Part shown: positions 35,038 through 47,400 of the stretch, one piece after another
Position numbering within the stretch: the stretch's first letter is position 1
How the letters are laid out: each line of letters opens with the position of its first letter
Notes under the pieces: generated by a model
Databases searched by the model: none
The model's input: only the letters and a program-made list of their open reading frames with translations
What the model was told of the DNA's origin: nothing
NCBI GenBank assembly: GCA_020137815.1
Contig: CM035351.1
Location: 5,853,897-5,917,896, forward strand
Direction of reading: 5' to 3'
Source of the DNA: Hormiphora californensis
Lineage: Eukaryota > Ctenophora > Tentaculata > Cydippida > Pleurobrachiidae
Length of the DNA: 64,000 nt
Made by a program: the position numbers and the translations under genes

Positions 35038-35284
35038 AAAACCTTACTCTCGTTAATTAAGCTCTCATATTTCAAGAAACTTTTCAATAAGAAACTTTTT
35101 TCTAGGAAACTTCAAGTGTAAGCAATCCAAAAACAAAAAGAATTTCTTCTATATCAAGAAACTAAACAAGTTGGGGGTGTTCTATTTTGTTGTGGTGTCT
35201 CTGAATTGTGTGATTTACATTTGAAAAGTTTCTTATAAAAAAGTTTCTCACTAAAGCGTTTCTTAAAAATCGAGAGTAAGGTAT
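35038..35284. mobile_element. short element with ACCTTACTCTCG ends
   Basis: Left ACCTTACTCTCG and right CGAGAGTAAGGT are complementary. Inside are further inverted AAGAAACTTTT / AAAAGTTTCTT motifs. Length about 245 bp; no coding potential. Confidence 0.65.
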
Positions 35285-36320
35285 ATCTAAAAAGATGATG
35301 ACAGTAGATAAATGTAGGATTTCCTAAAACCTGCTCCCAACCTCCGTACTGATATCTAATCTCTTCATTAGGCCCTACCTCTCCACGTCCCAACAACCGA
35401 TAAAAAAACTAAATAGATGTTGGATGTCCCTAAACCTGCTCCCACCCTTTGTACTGACTACTGATATATTCTCTCCTCATGCAGGGTCGAGACAGTGATA
35501 TCTATTTGTTTGGAATATGACCAGATAGTATATGGGATCGCCTCATAACAAGCACAAAGCTGACAAAAAGCCCAGGACCAGTACACGATATTTAAATTAA
35601 CCCTGTGCGATAGAAATTGGTAAGTCTCGTTAAAGTCAGAGTAGACAGAAAAATAATTGTACAAGCTTGATTGATGTAGTAGAGCAGAACTCTCCGAGTA
35701 TTTTCACTTTTCCCGCTCTGAAAAGATATATTCCTCGCTCTATTATATTTGTTACCAGGGGGCTGGAACTCTATCTCGCTATGTTCTGTGGGCACTGGGC
35801 GTGTATGCCCGAACAGTGAACCTGCCCCGCCGTGTGTATAATAGAGAGCAATTTCACAGCGAGGAATGTATCATTGTATCTTTTGAGAGCGGGAAAAATG
35901 GAAAATACTCGGAAAGTTATATGCTCTAAAGTCGGATTTTTTGAAGTTGTCACCCCCCGTTTCGTGCGTGGAATGTTTTTGTGCGTCACATCACATGTTA
36001 ACGTGTGGTGTGCGCGTCAAAATTGATAAATTTCACATGCGCAGTCATTTTGGGGTGACAACTTCAAAAAATCCGACTCTACTACCTCAATCAAGCTTCT
36101 CCAATTCTGCTTCTGTCCACTCTCACTTCAATGCGTACGTCAGTATTCCCCACTGACCGGCTTCCTTCATTCATAGCTGTGACATGCATAACTAGAACTG
36201 TGACGTGTGTATGTGTGTGTGTTTATAACTGTGTCAATACATTAATTGTCACTGAAAAGATAGTAATGTTGTTACTGTCCGAGTTATCTAGCTTATTCGG
36301 GTTTATAAATAAAAATATCA
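35285..36320. other. gene-free interval with palindromic MITE 35931-36077
   Basis: No convincing exon. At 35931-36077 an element has termini GTCGGATTTTTTGAAGTTGT and complement and shares its CACATGTTAACGTGTG core with the element at 6697-6842. Its terminal GTCGGATTTTTTGAA also matches the ends of the 37138-37359 element. Confidence 0.6.
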
Positions 36321-36370
36321 ATATCCCCTATAACAAATGAAATTTTCATTTGTTATTGGGGATATTTCTT
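36318..36370. repeat. short perfect hairpin AATATCCCC...GGGGATATT
   Basis: ATATCCCCTATAACAAATGA is followed after a few bases by the complement (TCATTTGTTATTGGGGATAT), with one extra base in one arm. It could be a small MITE or an RNA hairpin. Confidence 0.7.
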
Positions 36371-37137
36371 TGAAAAGGGAGCAAGTGTACGGGTGTGTTT
36401 GTACCATAGTTTTGTGTTAGGACTATCCACTATAACTGTGTTACTGTTATTGTAAACTTAAATTGTAAATTGTTTTTTCCATTTCAGTAACTGAAGGAGC
36501 TGCTAGTGCAAAACTATATGTGGAGGACTACAAAATATGTATATAGAGGACTAGAAGTGCAAGTGCAGTACAGTGCAAGGGGATCGCTAGTGTCTAATGA
36601 AGCCGGCTTATCAATTATTGGCGTAATGACGTGGCTGCTCTGACTTACGATGACATTGGATCTGGTATTAATAAAGATTTGACTCTACAAAGACCATAAA
36701 AAGGCCAATGGACTCTATATTCTAAAATACTCGAAGCTTATAAGAAGAGTCATACGACATACGGGCTGTGATTGTGGCTGTGATGAGCTGTCGAGGTGAG
36801 AGGACATGTAGATTTCATGGGTGTAAAGTAACTGTGAAAGTTGTGTTTTCTCCTTTTGGTCGGGATACGAACTGAATAGGGTTTTATTGTAGAACAACGC
36901 TACGTTCTACAATATGATATCAAAATTAAAACCCGTCGAATACTCTAGTACTCATTTCATAAAGCTGGTCAGTGGTCCAGATCCGGCCGGAAGGAGAAAA
37001 CACAGCTTCCTCGTTAATTATGCGGCTAATCAACAATTTTCTCTCAATAGCTGAGAAACTGATTCTGATAGTTCCCATAATTTATGTGAAAAATGCGGAT
37101 CTGTGTGTTATATTTATAATTATCAATTGCCATGCTA

Positions 37138-37359
37138 AAGTCGGATTTTTTGAAACTGTCACCCCCCTGAAATAACAAAATTTGCCATATCTCCGGTTCC
37201 TGATAAGATAGAGACTTGAAATTTGGAGGTTCGGAAGAACTTAGCAAGATCTTCGTAACCTCCAAATTTCAAGTCTCTATCTCGTCAGGAACCGGATTTA
37301 TGGTCATTTACGAAATTTGAAAATACCCAGGGGGGTGACAGTTTCAAAAAATCCGACTT
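37138..37359. mobile_element. 222-bp palindromic MITE, AAGTCGGATTTTTTGAAAC ends, TA flanks
   Basis: Termini AAGTCGGATTTTTTGAAACT and complement flanked by TA. Inner arms pair CTCCGGTTCCTGATAAGATA with TATCTCGTCAGGAACCGGAT. The inner core is related to the hairpin at 498-618, and the outer ends to the element at 35931. Confidence 0.85.
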
Positions 37360-37634
37360 TATTCATTATCATATTTTTAATTTTGTTACCTTATTTATAA
37401 AACTAAAAGATGTTTTTAATTTCACTCCCTAAACTGGCGAAAAAAGGAAGATGCTACTGGTTCAATGTTTCAAACATTGTTTGGTAATGTCATGTCATGT
37501 TTTTGTTCATCAGCAAGCTGCCGTCTGCCCTGGTAAATTGACGCCAGGGCGCGAATGTTTGTCTGTTTGTCTGTGACTTGATGGGAGAAACGGCTGACGC
37601 GGAGATCAACTCTGTGGGAATTTCGCGCGAGATT

Positions 37635-37870
37635 TCACGGCGCGCACGTCGTATGAAAGGTCGAGCACGAGGTCGAGCACAAGGTCTGACCAGTCACGTG
37701 ACCACTGCGCGTCGTTGAACCGCCGTTGAGCCGCAGCGCGAAAAAAAGTGCTGACATTGACCGGACCTTGTGCTCGACCTTGTGCTCGACCTTCATGTGC
37801 TCGACCTGAACATTTCCGAGTATGCTCATTGATTTATTGTTTCCGTTTTTTTGCTTTCGCGGAGGCCGGT
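37635..37870. repeat. inverted GACCTTGTGCTC repeats
   Basis: Units GGTCGAGCACAAGGTC at 37655-37690 face GACCTTGTGCTCGACC units at 37765-37810. The right flank (AACATTTCCGAGTATGCTCA, TTTGCTTTCGCGGAGG) matches parts of 32698-32790, one part in direct and one in inverted orientation. It looks like a rearranged copy of one repeat family. Confidence 0.65.
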
Positions 37871-38452
37871 GCTGAACCTGGGCCCTTCTCATGGGTGCTC
37901 TGCCCCTACAATCCTCTGGGGCTGCGCCCTTAGGCCCTACTTGTTAGGGGTTTCACCCAACGCCCCTGGATGTGGCTGCTGCCCCGGGGCCGGTGTCCCG
38001 TCTACAACCCTGAATTTTTGGTTTTAACCCGAATTTAAAAATAATGGCAGGTAAAACTGAACATCAAACAGCATCAAAATTTTCTCATGTCAATAATCTA
38101 AACAGTCTAGCTACTGAGCTCTGTTTGGCCATTAAATATGAGCGTGAGTGTGAAAATTGTGGCTGCGTCCTCTAGCACCGGACAGGCCGAACTAGAGAGA
38201 TCAGAGAAGCATCCTTGAGCGTGCTGGACTTCTGCCTCCACAATCCCAGGCACATTTGTAAACGTCCTATGATTCGGTTGACGAATGGGTGAAGGTTAAA
38301 ACTTGTAATAAATTATTTACTCCAAACCCTCTTTCCACAGGCCAGAGGGCGGCAATCTTTACTTACAGTGACATCATATTACCGAGTTATAACAGTCTGC
38401 GATTACGTAGAAAGAACGTCCCTAAATCACTTCATTCGCCCGTTTAGTTACA
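37871..38452. other. upstream region of syntaxin gene
   Basis: No exon seen. The interval presumably contains the syntaxin promoter and 5' UTR, but I see no clear TATA box or other element I would defend. Confidence 0.4.
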
Positions 38453-41400
38453 ATGTCTGATTTGAGTTTCAACAAGTTAAATGTTTCTGATTCGCTGGAC
38501 GAGCTTGCTTCAAACATTAACCAGGTGAGCTGAATAAGCTTCTTTCACTTCACTATTGTTTCTGTTTGTTATGAACAAAGCAACTGGCATATTTATGTCG
38601 ATTGTCAGTTGACCGACTTTATTGGACTGTTAGACTATTATAATGTTTAAAACCAACACCTTATCCTTATTCCTTGTTTCCAAAAGTTCCCTTCCCGATA
38701 TCAGATTCAGAAGATAGTAGTTGAGATAGAGAAGCTAAAGAAACAGGTTGGAACAACATGCGATAACGAAGAGCTGTGGCAGAAATTCGGGGACATTCAC
38801 TCGACTTTTCAACGAAAACTGTCCCGTTGCCAAAAACTGGTAATAATATTATCTTCTCTACTCAGCTTACATGTGCATACCAGTCGTTCAAACTTTCTAC
38901 ACTCTATTGCCTGTTACTTACAATATTTTACGGAATTCGTGTGTAAACTTGTTGAGTAAGGGGTGAGAAACCCTTTACTCAATAAGTGTAAACGGGATTT
39001 TGTTACCAAAAATTAGAAATGGTGTGCAACCAATTACTCAGTAAGAATATTTACTTTTGAGACTTTCTGAACACCACCCTGTTTCTAGATTAGCGGTATT
39101 TCGTATGTGAAAGGGTTGTCCAAATACGAGAGTATACAGACAAGTCGTCTTAAAAAGGACCTAAACGACCTGGTGACGAGATATACCAAGGGACAAAAAC
39201 AGGTACCCGGAATCATCTATTTGATTCTGATCTTGTGTGAATTCTGATAGTGTCAGTCTGTGTTTGTTTGTCCGTAGCTTGCAATGTAGTGCACTAATAA
39301 TTTGTCACAATAGTGCTCACTATTGTGTGACAAATTGACCGCTATTAAGATGAGATGTGTTTTGTGCAGCAGCTCTATATTGGTGTATTGTGTCCACGTG
39401 GTGTACTACAGGACACAATACACAGCACTATATATCCCACCACTCCAGGCTTGATTTCTTCTTCTCTAGAGCTGTAGTGATCCCTACACTCCTGAAGTGA
39501 TACTACTGTTATACTCACTGACACACTCACTATAGATCTGTACATAACAGGATTTAGGAAAAGAAAAGAGAGGGAGAGTGAGAAAGAGAAAGATGGAGGG
39601 AGGGAGAGAGAGGCAGTGTGACTCACACTGTGTGAGAGAGGGAGCGGCGAGGGGAGGTAATCTATACTATACACTGGCTACTCTAATAGACCCCTTGGCA
39701 GATCTATGATTCCATTATTACGTCACATGTGTAAAATGTTGTTTCAAGAGTCAAGAGTTTAGTATGACAGTCTAAATCTTACTCAGTAAATCCTACATAC
39801 ACCATTCTTCGTAAGCTTGTCTAGGAGAGTATGATTTTATGTTAAAACTAGAACATATTTTATGTATTGCAGTGGTCTGTCGGTCTGCATACTAAATCTA
39901 CCCTCACCGAGAAAACACGTAATGGTAGATTGAATTTCCCCACAATTATACGGTAAACCCCCCCCCCCACTACATTTCTAGTTCCTACCTCACTTCCCCC
40001 CTCAGATTTCATCCCGAGAAAGGGGAGTTATAAAGAGATCCCGAACGAACAGTGCCCGTTCGAGTGAGAGCGGTGGTGGAGGAGGGGCTGGAGCTGACCA
40101 GTATGATCAACTAGTAGACCAGGAACATTTGTGGCTCGATGGTCAGGAGATTCTAGAGAGGGAACAACAGATAAAGAAGATTGAAGATGATATGGTGACT
40201 GTAGCGGATATGATGAGGGAAATAGGATACTTGGTACATGACCAAGGTATGTGGAACATATGATAGGAACGATGAAGTCATTAAACATGTGACATGTTTT
40301 TTGTTTTCGTGTGTGTGTTGTGTGTTTGTGTGTGAATACTAATCATTTCCTTCTATTTTTGTGTGTCTCCTATTTTTTCCGAGTGTTCGTTTTTCCTGTT
40401 TCTACATCTGGTGACTGTATCTGTGTGCCGTGTGCAGCCACGGAATAGAACATCCAGTGATTCAATGTTTTCCTTTTAATCTGTTGAATTCTTGCCATGA
40501 CCTCATATTTTTGGGGGGCAAGCTAATTCCTTCACTAAATGTTAGCCAGGGATCCCCTAAGCCACCAAAAAAAAGTTCTAAGCTCTACCCGTTGGGGGGA
40601 GGTCATTTCCGGGCCACGCCCTTTTAAGCCAAAAGCGTAACTTCCGTTACACCCCCTGTCCGGAGTACTGCTTTTTTTTCTTCTGTGTGTGTGTCGCAAC
40701 ACTGGAATCGTGCGCGTTCAGGGCATGTTTCAAGTTCCACGTGTCATAGCGTAGCCCCTTATTAGATTAACGAATAATTATTCACACTAGGTTCAAGCCC
40801 ATAATTCATGGAATTCTTGTTAGAACCAAGAAATCATTAGGGGCAAGCTAATTTTTGCACAATCCGATAGTCAATAGGCCCCTGAACCACCAAAAAAAAG
40901 TCCCAAGCCCAACTCCTGGGGGAAGTGCCCCTAATTGGCCCTAATTGATTACAGTGTATTTGTAACCATCAATTAAATCGTAAATCGTCTTAGGAAAGGA
41001 GTAGAGGGAAAACCAAGGGCACTAAAGTGTTCAGCGTCCTCGCATTAGTGGGGGTAGGTGCTGGAATTAAGTCTCTATCTCATCTGGTTAATTAGATAAT
41101 TGGATAATTAGGTTTGCACAGAGCCGTTTTTTGGCTACATGGCTATAGCCACTTGGGAATGGTTTAGAGACTTTTCACTGGTGCCATTTTGTAGGCAATG
41201 GCTAAGTTATGGGGGGTCGTGGTCGGACTTTTAAGCTCTATCTCAAACCGTTTAGCCGTTATTTGGATTCAAAGATCCACAAAGACAGGGTCTGTCAGCA
41301 GTGTCGCATCGTTTTCAAAATCTCCGCACAAACGACTAGCACAAAATGACAACATGCAAAGAATTGCTTGCTGCTCAGTTAGTTTTTATGTTAGCGACTT

Positions 41401-44400
41401 GAAACAAAGACCATCGTTTAGAGAAATTAATTGTCTATGTCTAGGTCAAAACTAGACGAAAAATGAGCAATTACAGGTGAAACTAGAGAAATCTAAAAAA
41501 GGACCTCAAAAAAAGGTCTTTTCGACCAAACATTTTGAAATCGCCATAGCTCTGGAAGTAGGGCCGATCTCAAAAATCGGTGAAAAGTCGGTCGAACAAT
41601 TTTGTCTGAATTTTTACGTAATACCGGTTTTAACCTGATTGGATCAACCACCAATGAGCCTACCTCAAAAAACTTTGAAACAACCTGATTTTTTCAAAAT
41701 TTCGCTCTTCCCGAGAATTTCGGAAAAGTGTCGCATCATTTTCGCGATTTTGATACGACACTTTCCCCCTGCATATAAATACCTGTATCTCTCTTCTTCC
41801 CTAGTTTCTACGCCACGATCTTACTTTTCTAGTGTATCAAGGAGTTTACACTCACTGGGGAGGGGGGGGGCTGCCCTTTTTGGTTGTGCTGCTGTAGAAT
41901 ATCTGGCCAGAAATTGGCTAAATATGCAACTAATTGATATCAAATCTTAAATCACTCTACCCGACCAATTTTGATACGCTGAATCACGTGAGCAACTTTT
42001 CAATGCTCTTAGAGGTCGATAGAGTGCTCTAATTGGGTATAATTGGGTCTAATTAACGAAATTACAACTTCTCTCCTGGAAACGCTATGAAGTCGTATGA
42101 GGGCACTGTACCCACTGAATTAGATACTATACCCTGATTCACATGAACATCTTTTCTAAGTTCCCAGATATCGAGGAAGTCCTCTAATTGAGCATAATTG
42201 GGTCTAATTGAGCAACATATTATATTATATTTACATACAACCCAATTACAACTTTCCCTGTTCATTAGGAGGCACTAATACCATATTGACTTGTGAGAGG
42301 GGCATTATAAAAAGGGTATTATAAAAAGGGGAATTATAAAAAGGGCACCCTACAGGAGATAAATTGTAATTATTTTGATCAATTCGACCCAGTTATGCTC
42401 AATTAGAGCATTTTCTCCGTCACTTAGACCTTACAATAGTTATTCATTCGAATCAGGGTATCCAAAGTGCCCTCATACGGATTTATAGAATTTCTTGGAA
42501 AGAATTATAATTTTAATCAATTGGAGCACTTTCCCCACTAATAAGAGCTTAGTAGAAAAGATGCTCATGCCCTGCGGTTGTGAATCAGGATATCAAAATC
42601 AATGTGGTAAGGGCCTCCTAATGAACTTATATTGTTTGCAGGGAAAAGCAATATGTTGCTCAATTAGACCCAATTAAATGCTCAATTAGAGCACTTTATC
42701 CACCATTGAGAGCTTAGGAAAGATGCTCATGTGAATCAAGGTATCCAAATCAATGGGCTAAGTGTCTAAATTTGTCATGATAGCGTTTCCAGGAGAGAAG
42801 TTGTAATTTCGGTCAATTAGACCCAATTATGATCAATTAGAGCACTTCATCGATATCTGAGAGCTTATAAAAGATGCTCATGTGAATCAGGGTATCTAAT
42901 TCAGTGGGTACAGTGCCTTCATACGACTTCATAGCGTTTCTAGGGGAGAAGTTGTAATTTCGTTAATTAGACCCAATTATGCCCAATTAGAGCACTTTAT
43001 CGACCTCTAAGAGCATTGAAAAGTTGCTCACGTGATTCAGCGTATCAAAATTGGTCGGGTAGAGTGATTTTTGATTTGATATCAATTAGTTGCATATTTA
43101 GCCAATTTCTGGCCAGATATTCTACAGCAGCACAACCAAAAAGGGCAGCCACCCCTCTCCCCAGTGAGTGTAAACTCCTTGATACACTAGAAAAGTAAGA
43201 TCGTGGCGTAGAAACTAGGGAAGAAGAGAGATACAGGTATTTATATGCAGGGGGAAAGTGTCGTATCAAAATCGCGAAAATGATGCGACACTTTTCAAAA
43301 TTCTCGGGAAGAGCGAAATTTTGAAAAAATCAGGTTGTTTCAAAGTTTTTTGAGGTAGGCTCATTGGTGGTTGATCCAATCAGGTTAAAACCGGTATTAC
43401 GTAAAAATTCAGACAAAATTGTTCGACCGACTTTTCACCGATTTTTGAGATCGGCCCTACTTCCAGAGCTATGGCGATTCCAAAATGTTTGGTCGAAAAG
43501 ACCTTTTTTTGAGGTCCTTTTTTAGATTTCTCTAGTTTCACCTGTAATTGCTCATTTTTCGTCTAGTTTTGACCTAGACATAGACAAATAACTTCTCTAA
43601 ACGATGGTCTTTGTTTCAAGTCGCTAACATAAAAACTAACTGAGCAGCAAGCAATTCTTTGCATGTTGTCATTTTGTGCTAGTCGTTTGTGCGGAGATTT
43701 TGAAAACGATGCGACACTGCTGACAGACCCTGAAAGAGGCTCAAAATCGTACTTTTTACCATTTTTTGCTCATTTTCAGCACCTTTGAATCCAAATAACG
43801 GCTAAACGGTTTGAGATAGAGCTTAAAAGTCCGACCACGACCCCCCATAACTTAGCCATTGCCTACAAAATGGCACCAGTGAAAAGTCTCTAAACCATTC
43901 CCAAGTGGCTATAGCCATGTGGCCAAAAACGGCTATGTGCGGATCTAATTATCCAATTATCTAATTAACCAGATGAGATAGACTTAATTTTAGCACCTAC
44001 CCCCACTAATTCGAGGACGCTGATCATTTTAGTGCCCTCGGTTTTGTCTCTACTCTTTTCCTAAGTGGCTATAGCCATGTAGCCAAAAAAACGGCTCTGT
44101 GCAAACCTAATTATCCAATTATCTAATTAACCAGATGAGATAGAGACTTAATTCCAGCACCTACCCCCACTAATGCGAGGACGCTGAACACTTTAGTGCC
44201 CTTGGTTTTCCCTCTACTCCTTTCCTAAGACGATTTACGATTTAATTGATGGTTACAAATACACTGTAATCAATTAGGGCCAATTAGGGGCACTTCCCCC
44301 AGGAGTTGGGCTTGGGACTTTTTTTTGGTGGTTCAGGGGCCTATTGACTATCGGATTGTGCAAAAATTAGCTTGCCCCTAATGATTTCTAGGTTCGGGCA

Positions 44401-47400
44401 GTTTTTGACAACATTTCCATGACTTACCAGACAATTCCTAATACCGTAGATCAAACCCGGACTTGATTGGATAAACACAGGCTAGGCTACGGGCTCTTTT
44501 GTAAAAGTCGTCATGATTCTGTACACCACTGAATCTGCCAACCTAGGCAGCTTCTCCGGCTCACTGAAAGAGTAATATCCCGAAATTCAAAAAAAGGCGA
44601 GATATGCCCTCTAGACAATTGTCTGCTGAAGAAGCTGGTGTAATTTTTTTCAAGATCCGACGTAAGACGTAGCCAGTTAGCTGTAACATTTGAAATCATG
44701 CTCATAATTGGTGTGGTGCGTCACAGTGCTGACACATTGAAGTTTAGAGAGTACTGCTTTTTTCCGGAGTACTGCTTTTTCTCTCTCTGCCAAGAGGGCG
44801 CGTAGGGGGCTGTGTGTGGGGACTGTGAATGTGTTGGAGTGTGGTGTATCAAGGCAGTGTGTGTGGTATTCTGATTTCTGTCTCTTACACGACTTAGTGT
44901 ACCAGACATTATAAGAGTAGACTGTTATTATACATGACACATAATGCTTCATATTCCCCTCAGCTGTCCCTACCGGCGACCCCACCCCTCATCTGCTCCA
45001 TCTCTCAGCTAACCTACCCCTCATCTACTCCAACTACCAGGCACCAGCTATCCTACCCCTCATCTCCCTCATCTACTCCATCTCTCAGCTATCCTACCCC
45101 TCATCTACTGCATCTCTCAGATATCCTACCCCTCATCTACTCCATCTCTCAGATACCCTAGTCCCTACCCCTCATCTTCGCCATCTCTCAGCTACCCTAC
45201 CCGGCCCCCCATTTACTCTATCTCTCAGCTACCCTTCCCCCTCCCCATATACAACATCTCTCAGCTACCCTGGCCCTCATCTACTCCATCTCTCAGCTAC
45301 CCTACCCCTCATCTACTTCATCTCTCAGATATCCTACCCCTCATCTGCTCCATCTCTCAGCTACCCTACCCCTCATCTACTCTATCCCTCAGCTACCCTT
45401 CCCCCTCCCCATCTACTCCATCTCTCAGCTACGCTACCCCTCATGATCATCTATACTCCATCTCTCAAATACACTACCCCTCATATAATACATCTCTCAG
45501 ATATCCTACCCCTCATCTACTCGATCTCTCAGCTACCCTATCCCGTATCTACTTTATCTCTCAGCTACCCTTCCCCCTCCCCATCTACTAAATCTCTCAG
45601 CTACCCTGCCCCTCATCTCAGCAGTCAGCTACCTTACCCCTCATCTACTTCAACTCTCAGATACCCTACCCCTCAGCTACCATATTCCTCAGGTACCCCA
45701 ATACTCCATCCTGCTAGATAACTGTAAGATCTTATTAGATGCTTCCCCCAGGATACCCACCAGACCAGGTTATAAGGGTACCTGAAATGTTCTAAGGAGT
45801 ATCTAATGAGACCTGGTGGGTATTCTGGGTGTTTTAGAAGTATCTAATAAGAGTTTACAGTTATCTAGCAGGATGGGGTATTGGGATACCTGAGGGATAT
45901 GGTAGCTAAGGGGTAGGATAGCTGAGAGATGGAGCAGATGAGGGGTAAGGTAGCTGACTGCTGAGATGAGGGGCAGGGTAGCTGAGAGATGGAGTAGATG
46001 AGGGCCAGGGTAGCTGAGAGATGTAGTATATCGGGAGGGGGAAGGGTAGCTGAGAGAATAGAGATAGAGTAAATAAGGGATAGGGTAGCTGAGAGATCGA
46101 GTAGATGAGGGGTAGGGTAGCTGAGAGATCGAGTAAATGAGGGGCCGGGTAGGGTAGCTGAGAGATGGCGTAGATGAAGGGTAGGGACTAGGGTATCTGA
46201 GAGATAGAGTAGATGAGGGGTAGGATATCTGAGAGATGCAGTAGATGAGGGGTAGGATAGCTGAGAGATGGAGTAGATGAGGGAGATGAGGGGTAGGATT
46301 TGGTGACATAGACACCTGGCGCGACCCCCCGTGTGTGTGAGCTCAATCTTGGTCGCGCACGGTGTCTATGTCACCAAGGGTAGGATAGCTGGTGCCTGGT
46401 AGTTGGAGTAGATGAGGGGTAGGTTAGCTGAGAGATGGAGCAGATGAGGGATGGGGTCGCCGGTAGGGACAGCTGAGGGGAATATGAAGCATTATGTGTC
46501 ATGTATAATAACAGTCTAGTGTCTACTCTTATAATGTCCGGTACACTAAGTCGTGTAAGAGACAGAAATCAGAATACCACACACACTGCCTTGATACACC
46601 ACACTCCAACACATTCACAGTCCCCACACACAGCCCCCTACGCGCCCTCTTGGCAGAGAGAGAAAAAGCAGTACTCCGGAAAAAAGCAGTACTCTCTAAA
46701 CTTCAATGTGTCAGCACTGTGACGCACCACACCAATTATGAGCATGATTTCAAATGTTACAGCTAACTGGCTACGTCTTACGTCGGATCTTGAAAAAAAT
46801 TACACCAGCTTCTTCAGCAGACAATTGTCTAGAGGGCATATCTCGCCTTTTTTTGAATTTCGGGATATTACTCTTTCAGTGAGCCGGAGAAGCTGCCTAG
46901 GTTGGCAGATTCAGTGGTGTACAGAATCATGACGACTTTTACAAAAGAGCCCGTAGCCTAGCCTGTGTTTATCCAATCAAGTCCGGGTTTGATCTACGGT
47001 ATTAGGAATTGTCTGGGCTTGAACCTTGTGTGAATAATTATTCGTTAATCTAATTAGGGGCTACGCTATGACACGTGGAACTTGAAACATGCCCTGAACG
47101 CGCACGATTCTAGTGTTGCGACACACACACAGAAGAAAAAAAAGCAGTACTCCGGACAGGGGGTGCGTTAGGAAATGAGTAGAGACAAAATTAAGGGCAT
47201 CAAAGTGTTCAGCGTCCTCATATTAGTGGGGGTAAGTGCCGGAATTAAGTCTCTATCTCATCTGGTTAATTAGATAATTGGATAATTAGGCAAGCGCATA
47301 GCCATTTGCTGGCCATATGGCTATAGCCATGTTAGGAAAGGAGTAGAGACAAAATCAAGGGCATTAAAATGTGTAGCGTCCTCGCATTAGTGGGGGTAGG

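Noticed and set aside
44990-46315. Open frames rich in Leu/Ser/Tyr/Pro on both strands
   Set aside because: By-products of the inverted CTCTCAGCTACCCTACCC minisatellite.
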